The translations under genes were made by a program, and so were the position numbers. Below the pieces are notes generated by a model. The model had not been told where the DNA came from. It saw only the letters and a program-made list of their open reading frames with translations, and did not search any database. 64,000 bases of DNA from Apus apus (taxonomy: Eukaryota > Chordata > Aves > Apodiformes > Apodidae): NCBI RefSeq assembly GCF_020740795.1, contig NC_067305.1:1426001-1490000 (forward strand), given 5' to 3'. Shown in pieces: positions 1-32,092 of the stretch (within the stretch, counting starts at the first letter, position 1; each line of letters starts with the position of its first letter).

Positions 1-1080
1 TGCTTAGGCTAAACACATTGAAGCCTTATTTAAGTGTCTTAAGTGCTGCTTTTCTGAACGAGGCAAAGTCAAGGTCTGGGTGTGACACACTTCGGTGTCT
101 TTGCCTTGCTCAGTGGCTCCGCCGGCTCACACCGACTCGCTCCAGTTGTTTTATTCCTGGCAGTGGCTTCTCCAGTGCTGTGAGAGTTCCTAAGGGAACG
201 TTCTGGCTGGCCTGATTTGCATCTTAATTTGCTTAAACACAGTGATTCTCAAAGGCAGCACAAGGGCTGCAGTGCAAGATGGAAGCTTGTGTTGAAGCTG
301 GTCTGGGTGTAGAGCACGATGGGCTGGGCAGGGCTGAGCCTCCCGTGCTGCTGGTGGCCTTGGTGGAGGAATGTTTGCCCTGAATTTGGCCTCTCCACCC
401 TCATATCACAAATAGTGACGTTACAGAAGAACAGCTCTGATACCCACTGCGTGGAATCTGATTCCCCGGTTCCTTTGTCCGTGTGTGTCTGGGTTTGGCT
501 GAGGGAATAATGCAAACTGGCCTTAGCCAAGAGGGAACGAAAAGAGAAAGGACAGTTTTTGTTGGATTGGTGACATGAAGGCAGCCTGATGTGATTTGTG
601 AAACGTTCCTTCTGCAGAGGGTAACTTGGTGACAGCCTGGGAGCTGTGGGGTGTTAAAGGCAGCAAGGGGAGGGTTTCTGGACAGGGGGGTTGCAGGGGG
701 GCTGAGGTGAGGAGGGGTTCCAATGGGAAATCCCAGCTCCATGGGGAGATACTCCAGTGGGAGAGTCCAGCTCCACAGGGAGATGTTCCAATAAGAGAGC
801 CCAGCTCCATGGGGAGGCACAGGAACATCTAATCTTCAGCAGACTTCTTGTTACACAAACCAAAGGAGCAGGAGAGGTGTGACAACCTTGTATGAACAAG
901 GATGAAATGTTTGGGCTCAGAAGTGTTTTAGTCTTTTGCAGTGTCTGTGCCAGAGTGGGGTCTCCTGCTGGCCAGTGCTGCTGCTGGAGCTGCTGTCAGT
1001 GAAACCTGTCCCATCTCCTGCTCCTTCTTGGAGCCACCTGAGTGAGAAATTCCTTACAATGGCTGCATTTTCACACTGTT
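1..1080. other. Intergenic, no gene seen
   Basis: Apart from the 34-bp tandem repeat at 717-822, no coding, RNA or mobile element was recognised. Open frames are short and unrelated to known proteins. Confidence 0.6.
717..822. repeat. About 34-bp tandem repeat, three copies
   Basis: Imperfect copies of a unit like agctccatggggagatactccagtgggaga in intergenic DNA. No gene context. Confidence 0.7.
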
Positions 1081-1094
1081 TGCACTCATAAATT

Positions 1095-1345
1095 TTGGGA
1101 CAATGGGCAAAAGCTGGAACATTGGAAGTTCCACTTAAATATGAGGAAAAAATTCTTTACTGTGGGGGTGACAGAGCCCTAGGACAGGCTGCCCAGGGAG
1201 GGTGTAGTCTTCCCTGGAGATATTCCAAACCCACCTGGATGCAGCCCTGTGGAATGTGCTCCAGGGGATCCTGCTTTAGTGGGGGAGTTGGACTGGATGA
1301 TCTCTAGAGGTCCCAATTCTGTGCTATCTCTGTAAAAGCTTAATA
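1095..1345 (+). mobile_element. CR1 LINE 3' fragment
   Basis: Matches the CR1 3' end from the atgaggaaaaaattctttac segment to the gatgatctctagaggtccc tail. 5'-truncated, intergenic. Confidence 0.85.
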
Positions 1346-2184
1346 CACCATTAAAATGACAAGATGTGGTGTGGCTTCAGAAATGGTTTTGTATTAGGAG
1401 AGGATTTTAGGTATTCAGGTTAAAAAAAAACCACCCCAATAATAATAATTGAGTATCATTGTAGACATAAGTAAGACTCCAAAGGTGAGTTTGGGATGTG
1501 GTTTTATGTTGATGATGTTGCTATAAATGATCCAATCTCCAGCATCTCACACCAGCCCTCCACCAGTGTCCTATTTGTGCTGATAAAACTGTTGGTAGGA
1601 CTTAAATAAGTGAAAGAGAAGCCTCACCAGGGATTAATTTAAACCTGGAGCAGTTCTTGAATCTGTTTTCTGTGTCCCCCAGGGATACACATACCAGCAC
1701 TGCTGGAGAGGCCATTAAAGGGGGGATCCAACAGCTGAGCTTGGGGCTGCTTCAAGTGCCATGGAAAGATGCACTGGAACATGCTCCAAGTGCTTGGTGT
1801 CAGCTGGGGGGGCTTGAGATGCCAGGAACTATCCAGGGAAGCTGGCTAGACTGGAAGATGGACTGTATGGATGTGAAGGACAGCAGGGGTTGTTTCTTAC
1901 TTCAAATTGCAGCTGCAGTGATCATCAGTCTGTGTGTCTGGCAAAAGCAAAAAAACCACAGGAGAGACGAGAAATAGAAATGATTTTGCACAAAGCATGG
2001 GGCTGACCTGATGAGGAGAAGTGGGCAGACATGGACGTTCAGGAACCAGGCTCATGGGAGTGTGACCAGTGAAACATGGATGTGGAACCCTTCTGTGAAG
2101 AGGAATCTTTGGGTGCGAATTGTTCAGAGCCCTGTAGGAGCAGGAGAGTCTGTGTGAGGAGTCAAATGGGCTCAGTCATTCATA

Positions 2185-3100
2185 GTGTCCACCTTCCTGC
2201 ATGGGCAGGGACATCTCCCACTAAATGAGGTTGCTCCAAGCCCCATCCAACCTGCCCTTCAACACTGCCAGGGCAGCTGCAGCTTCTATGGGCAACTTGT
2301 TCCAGTGTCTCACCACCCTCACACTGAAAAATTTCTTCCTCATATCTCATCCAAACCTCCCTCTTCCAGTTTTCATCCCTCCCCCTTGTCCTCTCCCTCC
2401 CTGCCCTTGTCCCACGTCCCTCCCCAGCTTTCCTGGAGCCCCTTCAGGCACTGGAAGCTGCTCTAAGGTCTCCCTGGAGCCTTCTCTTCTCCAGGCTGAA
2501 CACCCCAACTCTCCCAGCCTGTCCCCATAGCAGAGGTGTTCTAGCCACTTGTCACTCATCTCCACATAGACATTAACCCATTAACCACAACTCTGGGTGC
2601 CACCATCCAGCCCATTCCATATCCACTGAGTGCTCCATCTGTCAAGTCTCTGTCTCACCAATTTGGAGACCAGGACGTTGTGCAGGACAGTCTCAAATGC
2701 TTTGCAACAAGTCCAGGTGGATGATGACATTAGTTGCTCTTCCCTTATCCACCAACACTAACCCCATCATTGAGGGCCACCAAGTTTGTCAGGCAGGACT
2801 TGCCCCTAGTGCAGCCTTCTTGGCTGTCACCAGTCACCTTATTTTCCACGTGCCTCAGCACAGTTTCCAGGAGGATCTGCTCCATGGTCTTACCAGGCAC
2901 AGAGGTCAGATCCACTGGCCTGTAGTTCCTTGTGTCTTCCCTTTTTGAAACGGGGTTTTATTTCCCCTTTTCCAACCAGAGGGAACTTCACCAGGCTTCT
3001 CACATAGGATGGATAGAAGCTCCCCTGGGAATAAATGAAATGCTGAGCACTTCTTGTGCATTTTGAATAATTCCACGTGTTCATGGACTGGTTTTGTTGG
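2185..3100 (-). mobile_element. CR1 LINE, antisense, about 900 bp
   Basis: Starts at a CR1 tail (tgcatgggcagggacatctc) and runs back through the 3' UTR into the reverse-transcriptase end, recognisable by the reverse complement of gatctgacctctgtgcctgg. One of the longer copies. Coding remnants are broken. Confidence 0.85.
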
Positions 3101-3784
3101 GGCTTTGTGGCTTGTTTGTTTTTTTTTTTTAAATTTGCATCACTTTAATTTCCTTCTCAAGATCTTTGGTTCAGCAAGGAGGTTGTAACCTGAAGTCAGT
3201 GACCTCTGAGAGCTGTAAGGAGGAGTGAGCTAAAGCATCTACTTTTTGTTTGATTCTGGGCTCCAGAGAACAGGAGAGTAGTGGGGTTTTTACACAAATG
3301 AGTTTGAACAGTAAAGTAATGACTCTAGATTCTTACCAGCTTCATTTTACTTTTCTGCCAGGGTTTTCTACTTCAGACTTCATGCACAGGAAATGCAAAT
3401 TAGTGCTCAGGTTGGAGGAGTAGCCAATAACTGAATAATAGATGAGTGGATGATGTATCAAGAAGAATCACCAGCATATGAGCAGTAGAAACCAACAATT
3501 AAAGGTCAGATTGGTGTTTTGTTGGCATGAGGAAGAGAATTGTGAGGATTTAGCCTGGCTTGAGCTGTGAGGTCAGCAGCAGATGTCTGCCAGGCTCTTA
3601 GTGCAAAGAGCAGAAGTTCTGTCTGTCTCCAGTGATTGCAGCCTTTCAAAGCAAGGAGGTGTTTGGGATTTGGTGTTGGAGGGCAGACAGAAAGTTAAGG
3701 AGTTAAGGTACCTAAAAGACCAGAGAGTATTCTGATGAAGGCGTCATGATGGTGCTGTTATTAATCTTGTAGACAAGTTCTCCA

Positions 3785-4425
3785 TGGGACAGGAAAGTGC
3801 CCCTGTGGCCAGGAAGGCCAGTGGTAGCTTGGGGTGCATCAGGAGGAGTGTGTCCAGCAGGTCAGGGAGGTTCTCATCCCCCTCTGCTCGGCCCTGGTGA
3901 GACCTCACTTGGAGTGTTGTGTCCAGTTCTGGGCTCCCCAGTTCCAGAGGGACAGGGATCTACTGGGGAGAGGCCAAGGGAGGCCACGAGGATGATGAAG
4001 GGCCTGGAACACCTGCCTGATGAGGAAAGGCTGAGAGACCTGGGGCTGTTCAGTCTGGAGAGGAGAAGCCTGAGGGGGCATCTCATGAATGTCTATCAAT
4101 CCATGAGGGCAGCAAGAAGGCAGGACAAGCTCTTGTCACTTGTGCCCTGGGACAGGACGAGGGGCAATGGATTCAAACTGGAGCCCAGGAAGTTCCACCT
4201 CAAGATGAGGAAGAACTTCTTTGCTGTGAGGGTGACAGAGCCCTGGGACAGGCTGCCCAGAGAGGCTGTGGAGTCTCCTTCTCTGGAGACTTTCCAGACC
4301 TGACTGGATGTTTTTCTGAGGGATGTGCCCTGGTTTTGGTCCTGCTCTGGCAGCGGGGTTGGACTGGATGATCTTTGGGGGTCCCTTCCAATCCCCAACA
4401 TGCTGTGAGTCTGTGATCCTTTAGC
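3785..4425 (+). mobile_element. CR1 LINE 3' end
   Basis: About 640 bp ending gatctttgggggtcccttcc. Its last 330 bp are nearly identical to the copy at 31318-31650 in the same orientation. Confidence 0.9.
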
Positions 4426-5597
4426 ACCAGAGTGTGGTGTAAGGTAATGCTTTGCAGATAATTGAAGACTTCAGGAATGTTAAAAGGGAAACCAGGAGGA
4501 GAATGGCCAAATATCCATTTTTGTTGTGGTTCTGCTTGAAGAAGGACAGGAAGTAGAAGATCTCTGAGGTGAGATGGCCAGGTAAGTGAAGCAGCAAGTT
4601 TTGGGTTGGGTATGTTTCAACCCTGTCGTTCTTTCCTGTCTATGTCCAGCTATTTGGATAGTCTGTGTCTCAACATCAAAGCTGAAATCTGGTCTTGCAG
4701 AGTTTGAAGGCTCAGCGTTCTAAAAATAAGTATCTCTGCTCAGGCTTGTGATGTAGAGAGGGCTTCATCCTGCTGGCTCAGGCAGTTGAAAATTTTAGCA
4801 CCGAGTCCAAGCCCATCAGTAAGAATCTTCAGAGGATGATTCATTTGCTCCTAAAGTATGTGAGATTTACTGCTCCTGAGGGTGTTTGCCCACATGGTGA
4901 CAACAGGGGACTTCTTTTGCATGGTGTGAATGAGCAAGTAAAGGTAAGAGCACCCTGCAGCCTGGGCACGGGACGTGGGCACTGCCGTGTGACTGGCCAG
5001 CTCCTGACATGGATCTGGGAGCATCTTACCTGGGATGTTGTGGCTCCCTCCTCACGATGAGAACCTGGGAAGTTTGCAAATGGTGAATGTCAAACATGGT
5101 GCAGAATTGCCCAGGCTTGTTGAGCTCCAAGTTCATGAGTCCCTGAGGTGTCTCTGCCCCGTGCTCTGTGCTTTGCTGTGGCCAAACGCTCTGCGGGGCG
5201 GCTGAACGTCCCTCCAGGGTGCCCAGCAAAGGGGCAGAGGGTTTTTTTAAGACTACACAGAGAATTTACAAAGTAGATATGAAGTTCTGATGTGGAACAG
5301 TTTGCTGATGATACTGTGAGCACGGGCATTGCTGTGCCTTGGGTTGTTTTGCTCTCTTGCCTCTTCAGCAGGAGCTGCCGAGTTACACGCTGGGGGTTCA
5401 GGGGTGGGTGGTGTGAGGAGCACCTGCTGCCACTGGGGGCTGAAATGCTGCATTCGGGTTTTCTAGGTTTTATTGTCAGACTAAGTGACACGTTTGTTAA
5501 GGCAGGAAGTATGTAGAGTTAATCAGAAGGGAAGAGGCAAAGACTGACACATCCCAGGACACATTTGCTTGGGAGGCATTTGGTCTTCAAAGGAGCA
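4426..5597. other. Intergenic, nothing recognised
   Basis: Unique-looking DNA between a CR1 copy and the GGAA tract. No conserved exon seen on either strand. Confidence 0.6.
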
Positions 5598-6035
5598 TTT
5601 GGGAAAGGGAGAGAGGGAGGGAGGAAGGGAGGAAGGGAGGAAGGAAGGAAGGAAGGAAGGAAGGAAGGAAGGAAGGAAGGAAGGAAGGAAGGAAGGAAGG
5701 AAGGAAGGAAGGAAGGAAGGAAGGAAGGAAGGAAGGAAGGAAGGAAGGAAGGAAGGAAGGAAGGAAGGAGGGAAGGAGGGAAGGGAGGGAGGAAGGAAGG
5801 AAGGAGGGAAGGGAAGGGAGGAAGGAAGGAAGGAAGGAAGGAAGGAAGGAAGGAAGGAAGGAAGGAAGGAAGGAAGGAAGGAAGGAAAGGAGAGGGAGGG
5901 AGGAAAGGAGAGGGAGGGAGGAGAGAAAGGGAGAGGGAAGAGGAAAGAAGGAGAGGGAGGAAAGAAGGAGAGGGAGGAATGGGAGAGAGAAAAGAAAGGG
6001 AGGGAGGAAGAGGAAAGAAAAGGAGAAGAGAAAGA
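5598..6035. repeat. (GGAA)n microsatellite / polypurine tract
   Basis: About 440 bp of almost pure purine on the plus strand, mostly ggaa units with ggga and gaga variants and a decayed right edge. It sits in intergenic DNA about 4.5 kb beyond the transporter's last placed exon. Open frames through it (GRKEGRKE or SFLPSFLP) are artefacts. Confidence 0.97.
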
Positions 6036-6154
6036 GAGAAAAAAACAAACAGGTAGTTAAGCCATGTGTATTGCTTGAAGCTGCTTTGAAAATCTGATTT
6101 TGCAGAAAAACCTGGTATTTTTGTAGATTTAAATAAAGCTTTTCAGAACTTCTT

Positions 6155-6727
6155 GTGGAATGGAATTTTCAAAACGTTACTCCAGAAAACTTGCCCGGAG
6201 TGACTTTGAAACTGATAGTATTTCAAATTAAAAAAAAAATAAAAAAGGGAGATGTGGGCTGGTTTTCACCCCTGTTGTTTTTATTTTATTTTGCCACATG
6301 CTACAACGTTATTTTTTTTCTTGTTTTCAGTTTCAGTAAAAAACAAACCGAGGTAGATTTTGATCTAGAAGACAAAGGCAGCAGCGCTCCCTGCTGTGTA
6401 ACCAGGTCAAGTGTTGCCATGTTCCTTTGCTGCTGTGATCACTGTAAATCCCAAAAAGATGTAAAAAATAATAGAAAAGTGACAGTCCCTGATCAAAACC
6501 CGTCACTTGAGATCTGTAAAAATAACCCATGCTCTGGAAGACACCTCATAGCTCAGAAAGGAACTCATTCTTCCAGGCAACTTCATCATGGAGTGTCGGA
6601 ACAAGCTGGTATCTCCTGTGGAAAGTGTCTCCTGACACTGGAGCTGAAGGGTCAGTGTGATGCAAATTCATTTCAGCTTAGTTTTTATGATGAATTACAT
6701 CCTCAGGTTCACCAAAACCATTGGTGA
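6155..6727 (+). other. Orphan open frame with exon-like left border
   Basis: A 190-codon frame. Its second half begins after a strong polypyrimidine tract and CAG near 6330 and reads KKQTEVDFDLEDKGSSAPCC, then a Cys-rich MFLCCCDHCKSQKDV, to a TGA at 6727. No family is recognised and no partner exon was found. It could be a terminal exon of an unknown gene, or chance in AT-richer DNA. Confidence 0.15.
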
Positions 6728-8649
6728 AATGTTCCCTCATCAGAGCTCATAATGGCCAAATAGGTGGATTTTCTGCCAGCATTTGGGAGGTGCCCTGGGG
6801 GCTGCTTCTGCTTTTCTTTTGGTTTAATAACCACAAAACTCCATACATAGGATTTTAGTTTACAAAAGTTGTCTCAGTGACCATAATACTTGTATAACCC
6901 TCATGCCTTCCCCAGTTGCTCTCCAGCTTTGTTACAACATTATACACACAAGCCATCACCAGGGGATCATCTATATCACAATATCGACACAGATTATTTT
7001 TTTAATTAATGGAAGCAAGGATTTCCAAGGAAGAATCAGGTTTGGAGCTCGTGTTCTTTCTGCACACCAGATTTCATTGTCTGTTCAGGATGTCTGCCTT
7101 GCACTGCCTGTATCAGCTCCAGCTGCATGGAAATGCAACAGAAATGGGTTTGTTTCCATTGCTGGAGTGGAGAGAGGCACCTTTTCCCTTACAGGTATCT
7201 GGGAAAATAGTCTAAAATACTGTGAAGGTGCAGTTTATTAGTCAGGATTTAATTCCTTGACCTTTTTTTGAGGCTGAATAGGTAGTTTTCAGTTTGCTAA
7301 GCAAGTTGCTTTATTTGCCTGGTGTGGGGAACACGTTGCTTTGTCGCTCTGCAGTCCTGGTGCTCCTGCCTGTGCTTTTAGAATAGAATATAGAATTAAA
7401 CTCCTTCAGGTGATGCCCAGTGACTTTGTCCTCACTCTGTGCTACTCTTTCGTTTTCTAGAAATCTCTTCTGAAAATCTCTTGCCCCTCAACAACTGCTA
7501 AGTTTTTACTCTGTACACGAAGTCAGGCTGACGTTGGGGGGGGGTGAGTTCTTCCCACACTCAGTGGTAGCGAATCAAGGCTGCAGCAGTTACTGCTGCA
7601 CATGCTCCCTCTGGCAGCAGATGATGGAAAATACAAGAAGGGTTGGGATGTCACCATCCCGAGGGCATCGGCAGAGAGAGCTGATGCCTCCCTAGCCACT
7701 TAACTGGGGCATTCAGAAACTCTGCTCCCTGAACTCCCCCACAGTTGCTTTTTCCTGTGAGAAGGTGGGAAGCTGCCTCCTCTCTGCCTGTTTGCAGCGG
7801 TGAGGAAGATGGATTGTCCTTGCTGCCTTCAGCTTTTTCACATCAATAATGGTGGCTTAACTTCTTACCAGACCACAAAGACTTTCAGAAGCATTTGAAG
7901 TTGTTTTTTTTTCTTGTTTTAGAGGGGTTCAGTGATTACAGCCCAGTTTTGAGACTGCTGAGTGGTTGAAGCTCTCTTGCTGTGTCTGTCATGAGGTGTG
8001 AGGCTGCACTGTTTCTAACATGACACTTTCTTTTTTTTAAAGCCTTACTAGAACTGCTGCTGATTTCAGAAAACCACATCACCTCTGCTAAAATGGAACT
8101 CACCAGATACCAACCAGTCATGTTACCAACAATAAACCACAGTGCTGCAACTCCTGGGGCAAACTGCACCAAGTGGTGTTTACATCACCAGCTCTGGATT
8201 TATTCCTGAGCTACAAGACTTGATTGTGATACTAATAGTTTGTTCTTGCAGTTGCATCAAGCTTGAGGATGTGCTGGTTTGTTACTAGTGTGACTGCAGC
8301 CTCTGGAGGCAGAGGAGAAAATCTGGCTGCTCTGCAGAAGGACATGAGCCTGGAGGCTCATCCTGCATCCTCACCACTGACTTGAGCAACCTCTGCCATG
8401 GACATGTCATATCTTTTATTGCAGGATTAAGATTATATGTTGTAATGTCCAGAGCTGCTTCCTGAGAGGGGAACACATGTGAAAAACAGGATTCATCTCC
8501 ACAACCTCGTGCTGGTACATGTGGTGCTTGTCTGGGCTCCCCAGCAGCCAGTGAGGGGTGGGGGCACTGACTGGTACCAGTTCCTGCCCCATGAAACTGC
8601 CCCCTGAAGAGCTCTGAGCAGTGCCCAGTGAGCAACTCACCAGAAACCT
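6728..8649. other. Intergenic, nothing recognised
   Basis: Moderate AT content, with a nine-base G run near 7539. No coherent open frame or repeat family identified. Confidence 0.55.
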
Positions 8650-9255
8650 GCCGTGGGTGCTGGAGCCCAGAAACCACCCCTGTCCTGGGCTGCATCAAAG
8701 GCAGAGTGGCCAGTAGGGCATGGGAGGGGATTGTCCCCCTCCTGGAGCACTGGGTCCAGTTCTGGAGCCTGCAACACAGGAAGGACATGGAGCTGTTGGA
8801 GAGAGTCCAGAGGAGGCCACAGAGATGATCCAAGGGCTGGAGCAGCTCTGCTCTGGAGCCAGGCTGGGAGAGTTGGGGTGTTCAGCCTGGAGAAGAGAAG
8901 GCTCCAGGGAGACCTTAGAGCAGCTTCCAGTGCCTGAAGGGGCTCCAGGAAAGCTGGGGAGGGACTTGGGACAAGGGCAGGGAGGGAGAGGACAAGGGGG
9001 ATGGATGAAAACTGGAAGAGGGAGATTGAGGTGAGACATGAGGAGGGAATTCTGGAGTGTGAGGGTGGTGAGAGCCTGGCCCAGGCTGCCCAGGGAAGCT
9101 GTGGCTGCCCCATCCCTGGCAGTGTTGAAGGGCAGGTTGGATGGGGCTTGGAGCAGCCTGGGCTGGTGGGAGGTGTCCCTGCCCACGCAGGAGGTGGGAC
9201 TGGGTGGTCTTCAAGGTCCCTTCCAACCCAAACCATTCCATGATAATTCTATGTT
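8650..9255 (+). mobile_element. CR1 LINE 3' end
   Basis: About 600 bp from the gggctgcatcaaaggcagag block to the tail caaggtcccttccaaccc. Closely related to the copies at 43325 and 45195. Confidence 0.9.
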
Positions 9256-10509
9256 TATCCCTTTATTCTTGCCTCTTTCAAATTGCCACCTTGGAACAAC
9301 ATGCTTCAGAAGTTCCTCTAGCTGTAGTTTGGGGGTTGCAGATGACTGGCTAGGAGGGGGGTTCTGGGGTTCCTGCAGCAGAGCTGGAGCTGCCTGGAGC
9401 CTCCTGGGGGGGTTGTGTGCCCCAGCTCTCTGTGGGGCAGGGGAACAGCCCCAGCCCTGGGCTTTGCAGCCACTGCTATGTCCTGTGCATCCAGCTGGTG
9501 ACATGACCAGGGGAGGGAGGGATGACCTGAGGTGCTCCAGAAATTTCTTGGTTTGAAATGTGATTATTTTTCTCTTTGCAAAAGGCAGAACTGCTTCTGT
9601 TGAAGATTGGTGGGACAGTGATGTTTTAGGAAGGTAGAAAAACCTAATCAACCCAGGAGGAAAGTGTAAGAAAGGCCAAAGTTAAGAGCAGTACCTCAAG
9701 TTGACCATGATTCTGATTCTTTGAGGGCTTTTTGAAGTTAACAGGGAGAAGATTAGTAGTTTTTTGTGCAAAGGCTGGTTTATGGTATTTAATAACTTTT
9801 GCTTTTCATTTGGTGAAAGTGGAATTACTGTTTCTTCTAAATTAGAAAATATTTTAAAGCCCCTGACTCCAGCATGAAGGATTATGCACAGGAAAATGTT
9901 TTCCTGGCTGTGCAATTGGAGAGTAGTTCAATGGTGTTAGTGGGAGTTTCAGCTGCTTCCAGGAGTCTTAACACTGTGGCATTAAAGACAAAGGAAGAGA
10001 AAGGAGGTGAGATGGTGTTTGGAGAGATAAATTAATTTAGTGACAAGAATCTTGGGTGTAAAAGGCAGTTGTGGAGAAGGCTGCCCTAGGAAGTCTGGAT
10101 TTTAAGGCTGTAATTGGAATTTGAGCTTAGAGGCAGATCCTTAGCTGGGAGAATCAAGGCAGTTGCAACTTGGGCAATTCAATTAGTTTCACTGTAATAA
10201 ACCAGCCAGTAAATCCATGTGTACAGCTGGTCCTACAGCTCCAGTGAATCTTTGTGGAAAAGCTGGGAAATCCAGTTATATCCACCTTGGATTTTGAGCT
10301 TTAGACAAAAATTCACTTAATCTTAGTTTTTAGATGAGAACTTAGTAATAAATATAAAGCAATTATTAAAAAAAAATAATAAAAAATCATCTCTATGAAC
10401 CAGAGAACAAAACCCTACCCTGTGCAGCCTGGCCAGGAGGTAGGAGCTGCTGAACTCAGGTATTGGATTTTTCTCCCATCTCTACTGCTTTCTCATCTAG
10501 TCCAGTTTT
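9256..10509. other. Possible 3' UTR or downstream region of the transporter
   Basis: AT-rich with A runs near 10370-10385. If the last transporter exon lies near 10734, this would be its 3' flank. No other feature seen. Confidence 0.4.
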
Positions 10510-10734
10510 CTAACCCCAGCACACCTCCTTACCTTTCAAACAGAGCTGGGCTTGAAAAAATGAGGCATAAAACCTGCCAATCCCAGCTGGTACAGCCATG
10601 GCCATAGTTGTGAGGAGGAGTGGGGTCCCTTCCCCCCAGCCCTGCTCTTGGGGGGCTTCCTGGAGAGTCCCCCAGGCTTCAAAGGACAGAGAGGGCTTCG
10701 TCGTGCCAGGTAAGGCCTTTATCTCACAGAGCAT
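10510..10734 (-). CDS. Candidate last coding exon of the EAAT5-like transporter
   Basis: After an AG acceptor (ttgtacag), a 74-codon open frame runs to a stop at 10510. It begins MLCEIKALPGTTKPSLSFEA and continues GTLQEAPQEQGWGEG. The phase (0) fits exon 10. The LPxxTKP...LQE spacing loosely recalls LLPCETKPVSLQE in the human EAAT5 tail (from memory). The polypyrimidine tract is poor and no PDZ-type terminus such as ETNV is seen, so this is only a candidate. Confidence 0.25.
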   Translation of the reverse strand: MLCEIKALPGTTKPSLSFEAWGTLQEAPQEQGWGEGTPLLLTTMAMAVPAGIGRFYASFFQAQLCLKGKEVCWG

Positions 10735-11053
10735 CTGTACAACATTCACAATATCAGTCTTTAGCACCAAAATCCCATTCCCGGGAGCAGGAATGCTGTA
10801 ATCTACACCTGACAGATGTTATAATGAGCTGTTGGATCCAACAAAGTTTCTTCAATCATTTCAATCACGTTATCTTTGGGATGCAGGTGGGAGGTCTCTA
10901 CAGAGGGGCACTTGTCTGCGCTGCTGCCGGCACCTTGCTGCAAAAAGCGAACAAAAAGAGACCATTTGAATTTCTTGAGCCAGCCCGTGTGTTGTGTCTG
11001 TGCAGCCTTTGTGTCTCTGCATCCCTCTGCCCTCCCATTCGAGCTGTACCTAC

Positions 11054-30974
<19,921 letters not shown>

Positions 30975-31317
30975 GGTGGTCCTCAGCTGCCCAGGAGATG
31001 CCCCCGAGAGCAGCTCCCAGCCGCGCTCATGGCCCCGGGCACGGCCACGCCAGCAGCCCCTGCCCCTTGCTGGGAGCTGAGGGTGCTGGCAGCTAATCCC
31101 TGGGACTGAAAGCTTTGGAGCTCTTGGGGAGCCTTTCCCATAATGGAAAGTGACGTCTTCAACTGGTTAATCTGGGCTTGGCACCGGGGCCGAATCCTCC
31201 CGGGTTAACCCTCCGGCCCCAGGATCAGGGCTGTGTGCTGCAGGCTGAGGGCAGGGATTCAGCCCCAGAACTGCCTTCCCAGCTCAGTTCCTGGGCCCAA
31301 GGCACCTTGGTCTAAAA

Positions 31318-31650
31318 ATCCATGAGGGCTGGGAGTCAAGAAGGCAGGACAAGCTCTTGTCACTTGTGCCCCGGGACAGGACGAGGGGCAATGGATTCAA
31401 ACTGGAGCCCAGGAAGTTCCAGCTCAAGATGAGGAAGAACTTCTTTGCTGTGAGGGTGACAGAGCCCTGGGACAGGCTGCCCAGAGAGGCTGTGGAGTCT
31501 CCTTCTCTGGAGACTTTCCAGACCTGTCTGGATGCCTTTCTGAGTGACCTGCCCTGGTTTTGGTCCTGCTCTGGCAGGGGGGTTGGACTGGGTGATCTTT
31601 GGGGGTCCCTCCCAATCCCCAACATGCTGTGAGTCTGTGATTCTGTGACT
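31318..31650 (+). mobile_element. CR1 LINE 3' end
   Basis: Almost identical to 4090-4425 and in the same orientation, about 350 bp upstream of the transporter's exon 1. The pair flanks the whole transporter gene. Confidence 0.92.
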
Positions 31651-31861
31651 GTGTGGGTCCTGCCACCAGATGTGTGTCCCCTTCCACTGGTGTGTCCCCT
31701 TCCTACCCCACATCTGCCAGGGCTTCGGGAGGGCAAAGCTTGCAAAGAAAGGCTGTTTCCCAGGCAACTGGAGAATTTCCCAAGGGAATCCCTCCAGCCC
31801 ATCAGCCCAAGGCACCCACAGAGGATGCTGAGCGTCCACCCCAACACGAGGGTACATCCAT

Positions 31862-32092
31862 CCTCCTCTGAACACGAGGAAAAACTTCACAGTGAGGGTG
31901 ACAGAGCCCTGGAACAGGCTGCCCAGAGAGGTGGTGAAGTCTCCATCTCTGGACATATTCAGAACCCACCTGGAGGTGATGCTGTGCCACCTGCTCTGGG
32001 TGAACCTGCTTTAGCAGGGGGTTGGACTGAGGATCTCAACCCAAGATGATCTCCTGAGGTCCCTTCCAACCCTCATCACCATAAGTCCATGA
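31862..32092 (+). mobile_element. CR1 LINE 3' fragment
   Basis: cacgaggaaaaacttcacag to tcctgaggtcccttccaacc. A second, more diverged copy close to the previous one. Confidence 0.85.

Noticed and set aside
5565-6060. 163-codon frames GRKEGRKE and SFLPSFLP
   Set aside because: Translation of the GGAA microsatellite on both strands; no coding signal outside the repeat.
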